From contig NZ_JAYESJ010000001.1 of assembly GCF_034720595.1 (NCBI RefSeq), positions 250,501-314,500 of the forward strand: a stretch of 64,000 nt of DNA, written 5' to 3'. Position numbers and translations under genes: made by a program. Of the stretch, positions 57,156 through 64,000 are shown one piece after another. Source of the stretch: Rhizobium sp. CC-YZS058. Lineage in GTDB: Bacteria; Pseudomonadota; Alphaproteobacteria; Rhizobiales; Rhizobiaceae. Positions within the stretch are counted from its first letter, which is position 1; the number at the start of each line of letters is the position of its first letter. Below the pieces are notes generated by a model. That model searched no databases. It had not been told where the DNA came from and was given only the letters and a program-made list of their open reading frames with translations.

Positions 57156-58207
57156 CCGCGCCGCTGAAGTCCCCGGCCGATCTCGCCGATGCGGCTCTGA
57201 TCCCGCCTGAGGCCGTGGCCGGGCTCGAGGCCGTCGCCGCCCGCTATGCAGTGGCCGTCACGCCGGCGATTGCCGACCTGATCGACCCGAGCGATCCCGA
57301 AGACCCGATCGGTCTGCAGTTCCTTCCCACGACAGCCGAGCTCGACCGCCGGCCGGAGGAGGAGGCGGACCCGATCGGCGATGCGGCCCATAGTCCCGTG
57401 CCGGGCATCGTCCACCGCTATCCCGACCGCGTGCTGCTCAAGGCCGTTCACGTCTGCCCGGTCTATTGCCGCTTCTGTTTCCGGCGGGAGATGGTCGGCC
57501 CGCAGGGGCTCGGCACGCTGTCGGGCGAGGAGATGGATCAGGCGATGGCCTATATTGCCGCGCGGCCCGAGATCTGGGAAGTGATCCTGACTGGCGGCGA
57601 TCCGCTCGTCCTGTCCCCGCGCCGCCTTCAAGCCATTCTCGAACGTCTGGGCGGGATCGACCATGTCAAGATCGTTCGGCTCCACAGCCGGGTGCCGGTG
57701 GTGGAGCCCGAGCGCATCGATCCGGCCCTGATCGCGGCGCTGAAAGCGAGCGGGAAGGCGGTCTATGTGGCACTGCATGCCAACCATCCGCGTGAACTGA
57801 CGGGGGCGGCGCAGGCTGCCTGCGCCCGGCTGATCGATGCCGGTGTCGTCATGCTGAGCCAGACCGTGCTGCTCAAGGGGGTCAATGACGATGTCGAGAC
57901 TCTCGCGCGCCTGATGCGCGGCTTCGTCGAGGCGCGCATCAAGCCTTATTATCTCCACCATCCGGATCTGGCGCCCGGCACGGCGCATTTTCGCCTGTCG
58001 ATCAAGGAAGGGCAGGCGCTGGTGGCCGCGCTGCGGGGCCATGTTTCCGGCCTCTGCCAGCCCACTTATGTGCTGGATATTCCCGGCGGTCACGGCAAGG
58101 CGGTCGTCTCCGCATCCTCTATCGCCGAAGATGCAGAAGGCGGACATCGGGTCACCGATTTCCGTGGCGGCACCCATCGCTACGCGCCCTGCAGCGAGGG
58201 CCTGTAG
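57152..58207 (+). CDS. epmB: EF-P beta-lysylation protein EpmB (lysine 2,3-aminomutase)
   Basis: 351-residue radical-SAM enzyme making beta-lysine for EpmA. The [4Fe-4S] cluster Cys residues are C102, C106 and C109 in VCPVYCRFCFRR. The TGGDPLVLSPRRL segment and the PLP-lysine region PTYVLDIPGGHGKAVV are intact. Translationally coupled to epmA; with the divergent efp it forms a complete modification cassette except EpmC, which is not in the window. Confidence 0.94.
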   Translation: MTAPLKSPADLADAALIPPEAVAGLEAVAARYAVAVTPAIADLIDPSDPEDPIGLQFLPTTAELDRRPEEEADPIGDAAHSPVPGIVHRYPDRVLLKAVHVCPVYCRFCFRREMVGPQGLGTLSGEEMDQAMAYIAARPEIWEVILTGGDPLVLSPRRLQAILERLGGIDHVKIVRLHSRVPVVEPERIDPALIAALKASGKAVYVALHANHPRELTGAAQAACARLIDAGVVMLSQTVLLKGVNDDVETLARLMRGFVEARIKPYYLHHPDLAPGTAHFRLSIKEGQALVAALRGHVSGLCQPTYVLDIPGGHGKAVVSASSIAEDAEGGHRVTDFRGGTHRYAPCSEGL

Positions 58208-58269
58208 AACGGCCAGCCCGTGCGTCGTCGCGTGGCGTCAGACAATGCGGCAAAGACGGATGCCATGAA

Positions 58270-58299
58270 AAGCCCGCCGAACCGAAGGGCGGCGGGCTT
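58270..58299. terminator. Bidirectional terminator between epmB and OmpA-like gene
   Basis: AAGCCCGCCG (58270-58279) pairs with CGGCGGGCTT (58290-58299), ten-base loop, with short T-rich tails on both strands, between stops at 58207 and 58321. Confidence 0.75.
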
Positions 58300-58320
58300 C
58301 TTGACGCGCGGAGCGGGCGA

Positions 58321-58986
58321 TCAGCCTTCCTTGATCGGCGCGATCGAGATTTCGACGCGCCGGTTCTGGGCGCGGCCGGACTCGGTGGCATTGGAGGCGA
58401 CAGGACGATCCGCGCCATAGCCGACGGCCGACATGCGCCGCTGGTCCACGCCCTGCGAGCCGAGATAGTTGGCGACGGAGGCGGCACGGCGCTCGGAAAG
58501 GCCCTGGTTGTAGGCGGCGCCACCGGTGGAATCGGTGTGGCCATCGACGTCGATCAGCGTCTTGTTGAACTTGCGCAGCACGATCGCGACGGAACTCAGC
58601 GTCGGATAGAAGTCGGGGTTCACCTGGTCCTGGTCGGTGGCGAAGGTGATGTTGGACGGCATGTTCAAGATGATGCGATCGCCGTTGCGCGTCACCGAAA
58701 CGCCGGTGCCGCGCAGCTGCGCGCGCAGCTCGTTTTCCTGGCTGTCCATATAATTGCCGATCAGGCCGCCGCCGAGCGCACCGATGCCGGCGCCGACAAG
58801 CGCGGAGTCGCGACGCCCGCGGGCACTGCCGCCCACAAGCAGGCCAGTCGCCGCGCCAAGCCCTGCGCCGATCAGCGCGCCGCCGGCGGTGTTCGACATC
58901 TTCTGCTCGCCCGTATAGGGGTCGGTGGTGGTGCAGCCGGAAAGATAGATGGCCGACACGGCCACGATGGCGAGTTTTTTCAGCAT
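58321..58986 (-). CDS. OmpA-family outer-membrane lipoprotein
   Basis: 221 residues. Lipoprotein signal MLKKLAIVAVSAIYLSGC with lipobox LSGC, a Gly-zipper region (GGALIGAGLGAATGLLVGGS, LVGAGIGALGGGLIG), and a C-terminal OmpA peptidoglycan-binding domain (IDVDGHTDSTGGAAYNQGLSERRA, VGYGADRPVASN). It anchors the outer membrane to peptidoglycan. ATG 58986 is fixed by the signal peptide. Confidence 0.92.
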   Translation of the reverse strand: MLKKLAIVAVSAIYLSGCTTTDPYTGEQKMSNTAGGALIGAGLGAATGLLVGGSARGRRDSALVGAGIGALGGGLIGNYMDSQENELRAQLRGTGVSVTRNGDRIILNMPSNITFATDQDQVNPDFYPTLSSVAIVLRKFNKTLIDVDGHTDSTGGAAYNQGLSERRAASVANYLGSQGVDQRRMSAVGYGADRPVASNATESGRAQNRRVEISIAPIKEG

Positions 58987-59094
58987 CGAATCAGGATCCC
59001 CCAATGAATGGCGGATTCTCTTATGGTCGATTGCGGCAGCATGATGAAGAGCAGGAACGCGCATGCGTGCGTCCTCTTTTCCCATGAAGACCGA

Positions 59095-59640
59095 TCAGGC
59101 TGCGGTCGGAACCAGGTGCTTGTAGAAAAAAGTCGAGTCGCAGAAGCGTCCGTCCGGGAACAGCGCATAGTCTGGAATTGTGCCGACCCTTTGCCAGCCG
59201 AGCAGGGGATAGATCGCCTCGGCGGGGCTGCCGGTCGCCGTGTCCAGCACCAGCACATGGCGCCCAAGGCGGAGCGCCTCGCGCTCGGCAGCCGCCATCA
59301 GCGCGCGCCCCAGCCCGCGGCGGCGGCCCCTGCGATGCACCAGCAGCTTTTTCAGATCGGCGCGGTGCGGCTGGTTGGGCGGCAGGCCGATGCCGAGCTG
59401 GACGGTGCCCAGGAGCTCTCCGTCGATCTCGGCTACCAGCAGCACGCAGGCGCCTGCATCCACCGCATCGGCGACGCCGGCCCAATAGGGTCGAGCCTCA
59501 TCCTCGCCATAGGGAGACAGGAAGCCGACCGAGGCTCCGTCCGCCACGCAATCGATCAGAATTGCCGAAAGGGCCGGTGCGAGGTCGCGCGCCTCTGCTG
59601 CGGTGAGACTGCGGAGGGTGGGGGCGGAGCTGACACTCAT
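59095..59640 (-). CDS. GNAT-family N-acetyltransferase
   Basis: 181 residues. Acetyl-CoA loop LLVHRRGRRRGLGRALMAAAE, preceded by LLGTVQLGIGLPPNQPHRADL, and followed by LVLDTATGSPAEAIYPLLGWQRVG. The substrate is unknown. The start overlaps the stop of the upstream XRE regulator (ATGA), so the two are co-translated and the regulator may control this acetylation activity. Confidence 0.87.
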   Translation of the reverse strand: MSVSSAPTLRSLTAAEARDLAPALSAILIDCVADGASVGFLSPYGEDEARPYWAGVADAVDAGACVLLVAEIDGELLGTVQLGIGLPPNQPHRADLKKLLVHRRGRRRGLGRALMAAAEREALRLGRHVLVLDTATGSPAEAIYPLLGWQRVGTIPDYALFPDGRFCDSTFFYKHLVPTAA

Positions 59641-60197
59641 GATGCGGCCTTGTGGAGGATGATGGCATAGCGGGCAGGGGCCGGATGCGGGTTGGAGAAG
59701 ACGATCGCCTCATCGAGCCGCATGAACAGGCAGTCGCCTGCTTCCAGATCATGCGTGGCGTCGCCGGCAGTCATGCGCATCCGCCCTTCGAGCAGCCAGA
59801 GATGCTGGCTGTAGGCGGCCTCGAACGGATTGCGCTCGAAGACGACACGGCCTCCGGGCGGGAAGACGACGTCGACCAGATCGACGGGGGAGCCGACGCC
59901 CTCCGGCGAGACGGCGCGGCGGCGATACCCGGTCTCGGGATCCTGCCATACATGCTGGTCGGCGTGACGGCGCAAGGGCGCGCCGGCGGCTTGCGTACCG
60001 GCGAAGAAGCGGGAGAGCGTGGTGCCGAGCCCGTGGCAGAGCCGCGCCAGAAGTTGCGCCGTCGGATTGGCCTCGCCGCGCTCGATGCGCGAGATCATGG
60101 CGCGGCTGACGCCGGAGCGCTCCGCGAGGCCATCGAGCGTGACGCCGAGGTCGAGCCGGAGCTGCCTTACCCGCGCGCCCAACGCCGCATCTGTCAT
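59637..60197 (-). CDS. XRE-family regulator with cupin domain
   Basis: About 186 residues. The N-terminal helix-turn-helix is LGVTLDGLAERSGVSRAMISRIERGEANPTAQLLARL and the C-terminal cupin has PGGRVVFERNPFEAAYSQHLWLLEGRMRM and LEAGDCLFMRLDEAI. ATG 60197 has AGGA four bases upstream; ATGs at 60215/60218 would add up to seven residues. Overlaps the GNAT start by four bases. Divergent from lepA. Confidence 0.87.
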   Translation of the reverse strand: MTDAALGARVRQLRLDLGVTLDGLAERSGVSRAMISRIERGEANPTAQLLARLCHGLGTTLSRFFAGTQAAGAPLRRHADQHVWQDPETGYRRRAVSPEGVGSPVDLVDVVFPPGGRVVFERNPFEAAYSQHLWLLEGRMRMTAGDATHDLEAGDCLFMRLDEAIVFSNPHPAPARYAIILHKAAS

Positions 60198-60345
60198 CAG
60201 GTCCTGAGTTTCCATCATATAAGAATTACTGACGCCGATGATGGAGTCAAGCGCCGTTACGGGGCTGATAAACAATGAAGAAACAGCGTTAAAAAGGCCG
60301 CAATTCCCGCTTTGCGCCTCAAGGTCCCGCTGCTATATGCGGCGC

Positions 60346-62172
60346 ATGACAAACAGTTCATCCAAGACCCCGCTCGAGCGGATCCGCAATTTCTCGATCG
60401 TCGCGCATATCGATCACGGCAAATCGACGCTTGCCGACCGGCTGATCCAGACGACCGGTGGCCTGGCCGAACGCGAGATGAGCGAGCAGGTTCTCGATTC
60501 GATGGATATCGAGCGCGAGCGCGGCATCACCATCAAGGCGCAGACCGTGCGGCTGCATTACAAGGCGCAGGACGGCGAAACCTATGTGCTGAACCTGATC
60601 GACACGCCCGGCCATGTCGACTTCGCCTACGAGGTCTCGCGCTCGCTTTCGGCCTGCGAAGGCTCGCTGCTGGTCGTCGATGCCAGCCAGGGTGTCGAGG
60701 CGCAGACGCTTGCGAATGTCTATCAGGCGATCGACAACAACCATGAGCTCGTCACTGTGCTCAACAAGATCGACCTGCCGGCCGCCGAACCCGAGCGGAT
60801 CAAGGCGCAGATCGAGGAGGTGATCGGCATCGACGCCTCCGACGCGGTGCTGATCTCTGCCAAGACAGGGCTCGGCATTCCCGACGTGCTGGAAGCCATC
60901 GTCACCAGGCTGCCGGCGCCGAAGAGCGAAGGCGGCGAGAGCGCGCCCTTGAAGGCGCTGCTGGTCGACAGCTGGTACGACACCTATCTCGGCGTCATGG
61001 TTCTTGTCCGCGTCATCGACGGCGTGCTGGCCAAGGGGCAGACCGTGCGGATGATGGGCACCGGCGCCAAGTACCAGATCGAACGCGTGGGCGTGCTGAC
61101 GCCGAAGATGGTGGCCATGGATAGCCTCGGCCCAGGCGAGATCGGCTTCATCACCGCCTCGATCAAGGAAGTGGCCGACACCCGCGTCGGCGATACGATC
61201 ACCGACGATCGTCGGCCGACCGCCTCGGCCCTGCCGGGCTTCAAGCCGGCCCAGCCTGTGGTGTTCTGCGGCCTCTTCCCGGTCGATGCCAACGACTTCG
61301 AAGAGCTGCGCGGCGCCATGGGCAAGCTCAGGCTCAACGATGCCTCCTTCTCCTTCGAAATGGAAAGCTCGGCCGCGCTCGGCTTCGGCTTCCGCTGCGG
61401 CTTCCTGGGTCTCCTGCATCTCGAAATCATCCAGGAGCGCCTCTCCCGCGAGTTCGATCTCGATCTGATCGCCACCGCGCCTTCGGTCGTCTACCAGCTG
61501 ACCATGACGGACGGCACGCAGAAGGAGCTCCACAATCCGGCCGACATGCCGGATGTCGTCAAGATCGAGGAGTTCCGCGAACCCTGGATCAAGGCGACGA
61601 TCCTGACGCCAGACGACTATCTCGGCGGCATCCTGAAGCTCTGCCAGGACCGGCGCGGCGTACAGACGGAGCTGACCTATGTCGGCAACCGCGCGATGCT
61701 GACCTATGACCTGCCGCTCAACGAAGTGGTCTTCGACTTCTATGATCGGCTGAAGTCGATCTCCAAGGGCTATGCCTCCTTCGACTATGCGCTGACCGAT
61801 TACCGGGAAAGCGATCTCGTCAAACTCTCGATCCTCGTCAATGGCGAGCCGGTCGATGCGCTCTCCATGCTGGTCCACCGCTCTGCGGCCGACCGGCGCG
61901 GACGCACCATGTGCGAGAAGCTGAAGGATCTCATTCCGCCGCACATGTTCCAGATCCCGATTCAGGCGGCGATCGGCGGCAAGGTGATCGCGCGCGAAAC
62001 GGTGCGGGCCTTGCGCAAGGACGTGACGGCCAAGTGCTATGGCGGCGACGCGACCCGCAAGCGCAAGCTCCTGGAAAAGCAGAAGGAAGGCAAGAAGCGC
62101 ATGCGCCAGTTCGGCAAGGTGGAGATTCCGCAGGAAGCCTTCATCGCCGCGCTGAAGATGGGCGACGAATAA
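60346..62172 (+). CDS. lepA: Elongation factor 4 (LepA)
   Basis: 608-residue translational GTPase. G1 is [14 protein letters not shown], the effector region [16 protein letters not shown]3 DTPGHVDF, G4 LNKIDLP. The LepA-specific C-terminal domain ends [20 protein letters not shown]. It back-translocates stalled ribosomes. ATG 60346 is chosen by alignment to family N-termini; the upstream frame to 60238 is not coding. A ccdAB-like pair follows after 70 bases. Confidence 0.97.
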   Translation: MTNSSSKTPLERIRNFSIVAHIDHGKSTLADRLIQTTGGLAEREMSEQVLDSMDIERERGITIKAQTVRLHYKAQDGETYVLNLIDTPGHVDFAYEVSRSLSACEGSLLVVDASQGVEAQTLANVYQAIDNNHELVTVLNKIDLPAAEPERIKAQIEEVIGIDASDAVLISAKTGLGIPDVLEAIVTRLPAPKSEGGESAPLKALLVDSWYDTYLGVMVLVRVIDGVLAKGQTVRMMGTGAKYQIERVGVLTPKMVAMDSLGPGEIGFITASIKEVADTRVGDTITDDRRPTASALPGFKPAQPVVFCGLFPVDANDFEELRGAMGKLRLNDASFSFEMESSAALGFGFRCGFLGLLHLEIIQERLSREFDLDLIATAPSVVYQLTMTDGTQKELHNPADMPDVVKIEEFREPWIKATILTPDDYLGGILKLCQDRRGVQTELTYVGNRAMLTYDLPLNEVVFDFYDRLKSISKGYASFDYALTDYRESDLVKLSILVNGEPVDALSMLVHRSAADRRGRTMCEKLKDLIPPHMFQIPIQAAIGGKVIARETVRALRKDVTAKCYGGDATRKRKLLEKQKEGKKRMRQFGKVEIPQEAFIAALKMGDE

Positions 62173-62242
62173 GTCTGGCATTGTCGGCACATGGCGCTAT
62201 AGTTCAGCGTCTGCGAATGCACGCTGAGCGGAAGGCCGAGCC

Positions 62243-62428
62243 ATGTCGATCCCCGTCAAGTCTGCCCCCAAAAGCGACCCGCCACGCAAGCCCCGGCCCG
62301 TGCGCTCCGATGAGGAGCGCGCGGCATTGGAAAAGCAATGGCGGGAGGAGAATGCCGAGGCGATCCGGCTCGAGAACGAGTATGTTGAGAAGCACGGTCT
62401 GCCGCTCGCGCAGTACAGGCTCTTTTGA
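62243..62428 (+). CDS. CcdA-like antitoxin lacking the ribbon-helix-helix domain
   Basis: 61 residues. The C-terminal CcdB-binding region is well matched (RAALEKQWREENAEAIRLEN, YVEKHGLPLAQYRLF). The N-terminal part is only about 26 residues, Pro/Lys/Arg-rich (VKSAPKSDPPRKPRPVRSDE), with no strand-helix-helix pattern of CcdA. An in-frame TGA 18 bases upstream of the ATG excludes a longer form. It may neutralise CcdB without repressing the operon itself. GGAAGG seven bases upstream supports the start. Confidence 0.75.
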   Translation: MSIPVKSAPKSDPPRKPRPVRSDEERAALEKQWREENAEAIRLENEYVEKHGLPLAQYRLF

Positions 62429-62727
62429 ACGTGAAGTATCACGCTCATCGGCTGGTCCGCTCGAAAGGGCTGGTGCTTGACCTCCAGGCCGGTGTGCTTG
62501 ACACCTTGCCAACCCGTATCGTCGCGCCACTGCATCCAGTCGCTGACATGGGCTGGACGTTCAACCGGCTGACGCCGCTCTGCAAGATCGACGGTCGAAG
62601 CTACGTTCTTTCAGTCCAGCGACTGGCTGCGGTAGAGGTTCGTGCAATCGGCCCATCCGTTGCCGACCTCTCCGCCCTTCGAGACCAGATCACCGCAGCG
62701 CTCGACCTGCTGTTTCAAGGCTTTTGA
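62425..62727 (+). CDS. CcdB-like toxin
   Basis: 100 residues from TTG 62425 (TTGA overlap with the antitoxin stop); GTG 62431 is an alternative. The family pattern is visible in VLDLQAGVLDTLPTRIVAPL, MGWTFNRLTPLCKIDGRSYVL and IGPSVADLSALRDQITAAL. The C-terminus is LFQGF, where E. coli CcdB ends MFWGI; W99 there is needed for gyrase poisoning, so this copy may be weak or altered. It ends four bases before the convergent GFA gene. Confidence 0.78.
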   Translation: MNVKYHAHRLVRSKGLVLDLQAGVLDTLPTRIVAPLHPVADMGWTFNRLTPLCKIDGRSYVLSVQRLAAVEVRAIGPSVADLSALRDQITAALDLLFQGF

Positions 62728-62731
62728 GCCG

Positions 62732-63181
62732 TCACGCCTCCGCCCTGTAGCCTTGAACCAGGCGTGGGAAATCCGCTTCCGCTGGGAATTGCGGAAAGCT
62801 GGCGCGGGCGCCGGTTTCGGCGAAGGCGAGTTTCTCGCTCGTATAGGTCTCCATATAGGGGCTGAACCAGTTGGTCTCGTCCAGCGTGGTCGCCCGCAGA
62901 TTGACGAAGTCCTCCATGCCCTCCGGTCGGGTGAAGAGCCAGCTCAAGCAGTCGGGGCAGAAGAAATGCCGTGTTCCGCCCCGCAGGCCGCCGAGCACCG
63001 GTTCGCCAGCCAGGACCGCAAATCCCTCGGCGGGAAAGAGCGCGCTCAGCGAATAGGCACTCGCGCTCATTTTCTGGCAACCGGTGCAATGGCAGGCCAT
63101 GGTCAGGATCGGCTCGGCCGTCACCTTCAGGCGCACGCCCCCACAGCGGCAGCTACCTTCGAGCGGCAAGGTCGGTTTCAT
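62732..63181 (-). CDS. GFA-family (glutathione-dependent formaldehyde-activating-like) protein
   Basis: 149 residues with the zinc-binding Cys pattern: GSCRCGGVRL, MACHCTGCQKMSAS and HFFCPDCLSWLF. The fold is shared by S-hydroxymethylglutathione synthase-like proteins and CENP-V; the true substrate is usually unknown. ATG 63181 is set by the family N-terminus (LEGSCRCGG). It follows the pentapeptide gene by 23 bases on the same strand. Confidence 0.88.
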   Translation of the reverse strand: MKPTLPLEGSCRCGGVRLKVTAEPILTMACHCTGCQKMSASAYSLSALFPAEGFAVLAGEPVLGGLRGGTRHFFCPDCLSWLFTRPEGMEDFVNLRATTLDETNWFSPYMETYTSEKLAFAETGARASFPQFPAEADFPRLVQGYRAEA

Positions 63182-63204
63182 GGGTCTCACTCCTCGAGAT
63201 TGCC

Positions 63205-63942
63205 TCACGGGCTTTCGGCATCTTCCTTGTGGCAGGGCCAGGTCTCCGGGATGGTGAGGCCCGGCGGCAGTTTGGTCTCCGCATTGCCGCAGGAAAGCGC
63301 CACCTGATCCTGAGTGAGACCAGTAGCCGCAGACAGGTCGAGGCCTTCGATCCGGGTCAGGAACAGGAACGCCTTGCTGAAATCGATCGGTCCGTCGAAG
63401 GTCGCCCCGCTGAGCCGGGCGCGGGAAAGATTGGTCAGCGAAAAGCGCGCCCCGGTCAGCACCGCCTTGTCGAAGACCACGCGGGAGAGTTCCGCCTTCT
63501 CGAAATCGGCCCTGGTCAGGTCCGCGCCGGTGAAGTCGGCGCGTTGCAATTCGGCCCCCACGAAGGAGGCGCCTTCTGCCTTGATGTCCTTGAAGCTGGC
63601 GCGATAGGCCTCGATGCGCGCAAAGACCGTGCCCTTTGCAGTGGCACCCGCAAGCCAGGTGCGCAGCAGGCGCGCCTTCTCCAGGTTGGCGCCGGAGAGA
63701 TCGGAGCCGGACAGATCGGTCAGCGACAGGTCGGCCGATTTCAGATTGGCCTTGTCCAGCTGACTGGAGCTCAGCATCAGGCTGGTCTTGCTGCAGCCGC
63801 TCCAGTCGAGCGCGGAAGCCGGCGTGGCGTTGCAATCGGCAGCCGCAGCCGGCAGCGCCGTCACCGCGGCACACAGCACGACAACCGCGGACAGGCCGAA
63901 GCGAAACAGGCGAGAGGTCGAGATCAACAGGCGCTCCTCCAT
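63205..63942 (-). CDS. Exported pentapeptide-repeat protein
   Basis: 245 residues. Signal peptide FGLSAVVVLCAAVTALPAAA, then tandem A(D/N)Lxx-type pentapeptides in several blocks (DKANLKSADLSLTDLSGSDL, RADFTGADLTRADFEKAEL, TNLSRARLSGATF). A Cys-containing tail (VALSCGNAETKLPPGLTI, WPCHKEDA) closes it. Such proteins form a right-handed beta-helix; the function is unknown. Likely co-transcribed with the GFA-family gene. Confidence 0.88.
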   Translation of the reverse strand: MEERLLISTSRLFRFGLSAVVVLCAAVTALPAAAADCNATPASALDWSGCSKTSLMLSSSQLDKANLKSADLSLTDLSGSDLSGANLEKARLLRTWLAGATAKGTVFARIEAYRASFKDIKAEGASFVGAELQRADFTGADLTRADFEKAELSRVVFDKAVLTGARFSLTNLSRARLSGATFDGPIDFSKAFLFLTRIEGLDLSAATGLTQDQVALSCGNAETKLPPGLTIPETWPCHKEDAESP

Positions 63943-64000
63943 CGGGCCGGCCGAGACTGCGCCAGCTCCTTCTTCTCTCTCAAGAATAGGGTGGCGAAGG

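Noticed and set aside
1..64000. CRISPR arrays, IS elements, integrases, tRNA or rRNA genes
   Set aside because: No spaced direct repeats, transposase or integrase motifs, or recognisable tRNA cloverleaf/CCA and rRNA core sequences were seen on either strand.

Overview
The window is high-GC DNA with dense alphaproteobacterial gene content. The Agrobacterium-type cellulose operon (bcsA-bcsB-bcsZ-TPR gene, no bcsC), an Irr-type iron control element in front of mbfA, the infC/rpmI/rplT plus pheS/pheT block, GlsB/YeaQ-like and BTLCP proteins, and several chemoreceptors with a CheW together point to the Rhizobiaceae (Rhizobium/Agrobacterium group). No rRNA, tRNA, IS element, prophage or CRISPR array was seen.

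Layout. 1-7.3 kb: cellulose synthase operon on the minus strand, running off the left edge. 7.8-11.7 kb: a minus-strand signalling operon (periplasmic SUOX-like protein, hybrid histidine kinase, REC-HD-GYP c-di-GMP phosphodiesterase) closed by a perfect terminator, so c-di-GMP turnover sits beside the c-di-GMP-associated cellulose machinery. 12.4-20.6 kb: chemotaxis block with a soluble PAS-PAS receptor coupled to CheW, a solute-binding protein paired with a membrane receptor, and a third large receptor. 20.7-31 kb: small metabolic and stress genes (LysE exporter, GNAT, PPOX-like, Usp, adhP) and a carbon/cell-wall run (mgsA, glk, MsbA-like ABC exporter, dapB, gpmA, mepA). 31.2-38 kb: the yejABEF oligopeptide/microcin transporter operon, interrupted between yejE and yejF by an antitoxin/PIN-toxin pair. 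38-44.6 kb: NlpC/P60 with MarR, a decayed quinone reductase, xseA, an oxidoreductase, an aldo/keto reductase and an M15-like protein. 44.7-51.4 kb: translation block infC-rpmI-rplT, a kinase-like gene, pheS and pheT, with a brnT-brnA toxin-antitoxin pair inserted between pheS and pheT together with its own palindromic operator. 51.6-58.2 kb: hydrolase, BTLCP, mbfA with an iron control element, a GlsB-like protein, and the efp/epmA/epmB modification cassette. 58.3-64 kb: OmpA-like lipoprotein, GNAT/XRE pair, lepA, a diverged ccdA-ccdB pair, a GFA-family protein and a pentapeptide-repeat protein.

The most notable pattern is that three unrelated toxin-antitoxin modules (PIN type, BrnTA, CcdAB) lie inside or immediately after housekeeping operons. 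Two of them split operons whose order is normally conserved, and one is stop/start coupled to yejF. The CcdA copy lacks the ribbon-helix-helix region, and the CcdB copy lacks the C-terminal Trp known from E. coli CcdB. Two further genes carry frameshifts. All functional calls come from reading the translated sequence; no database search was possible.
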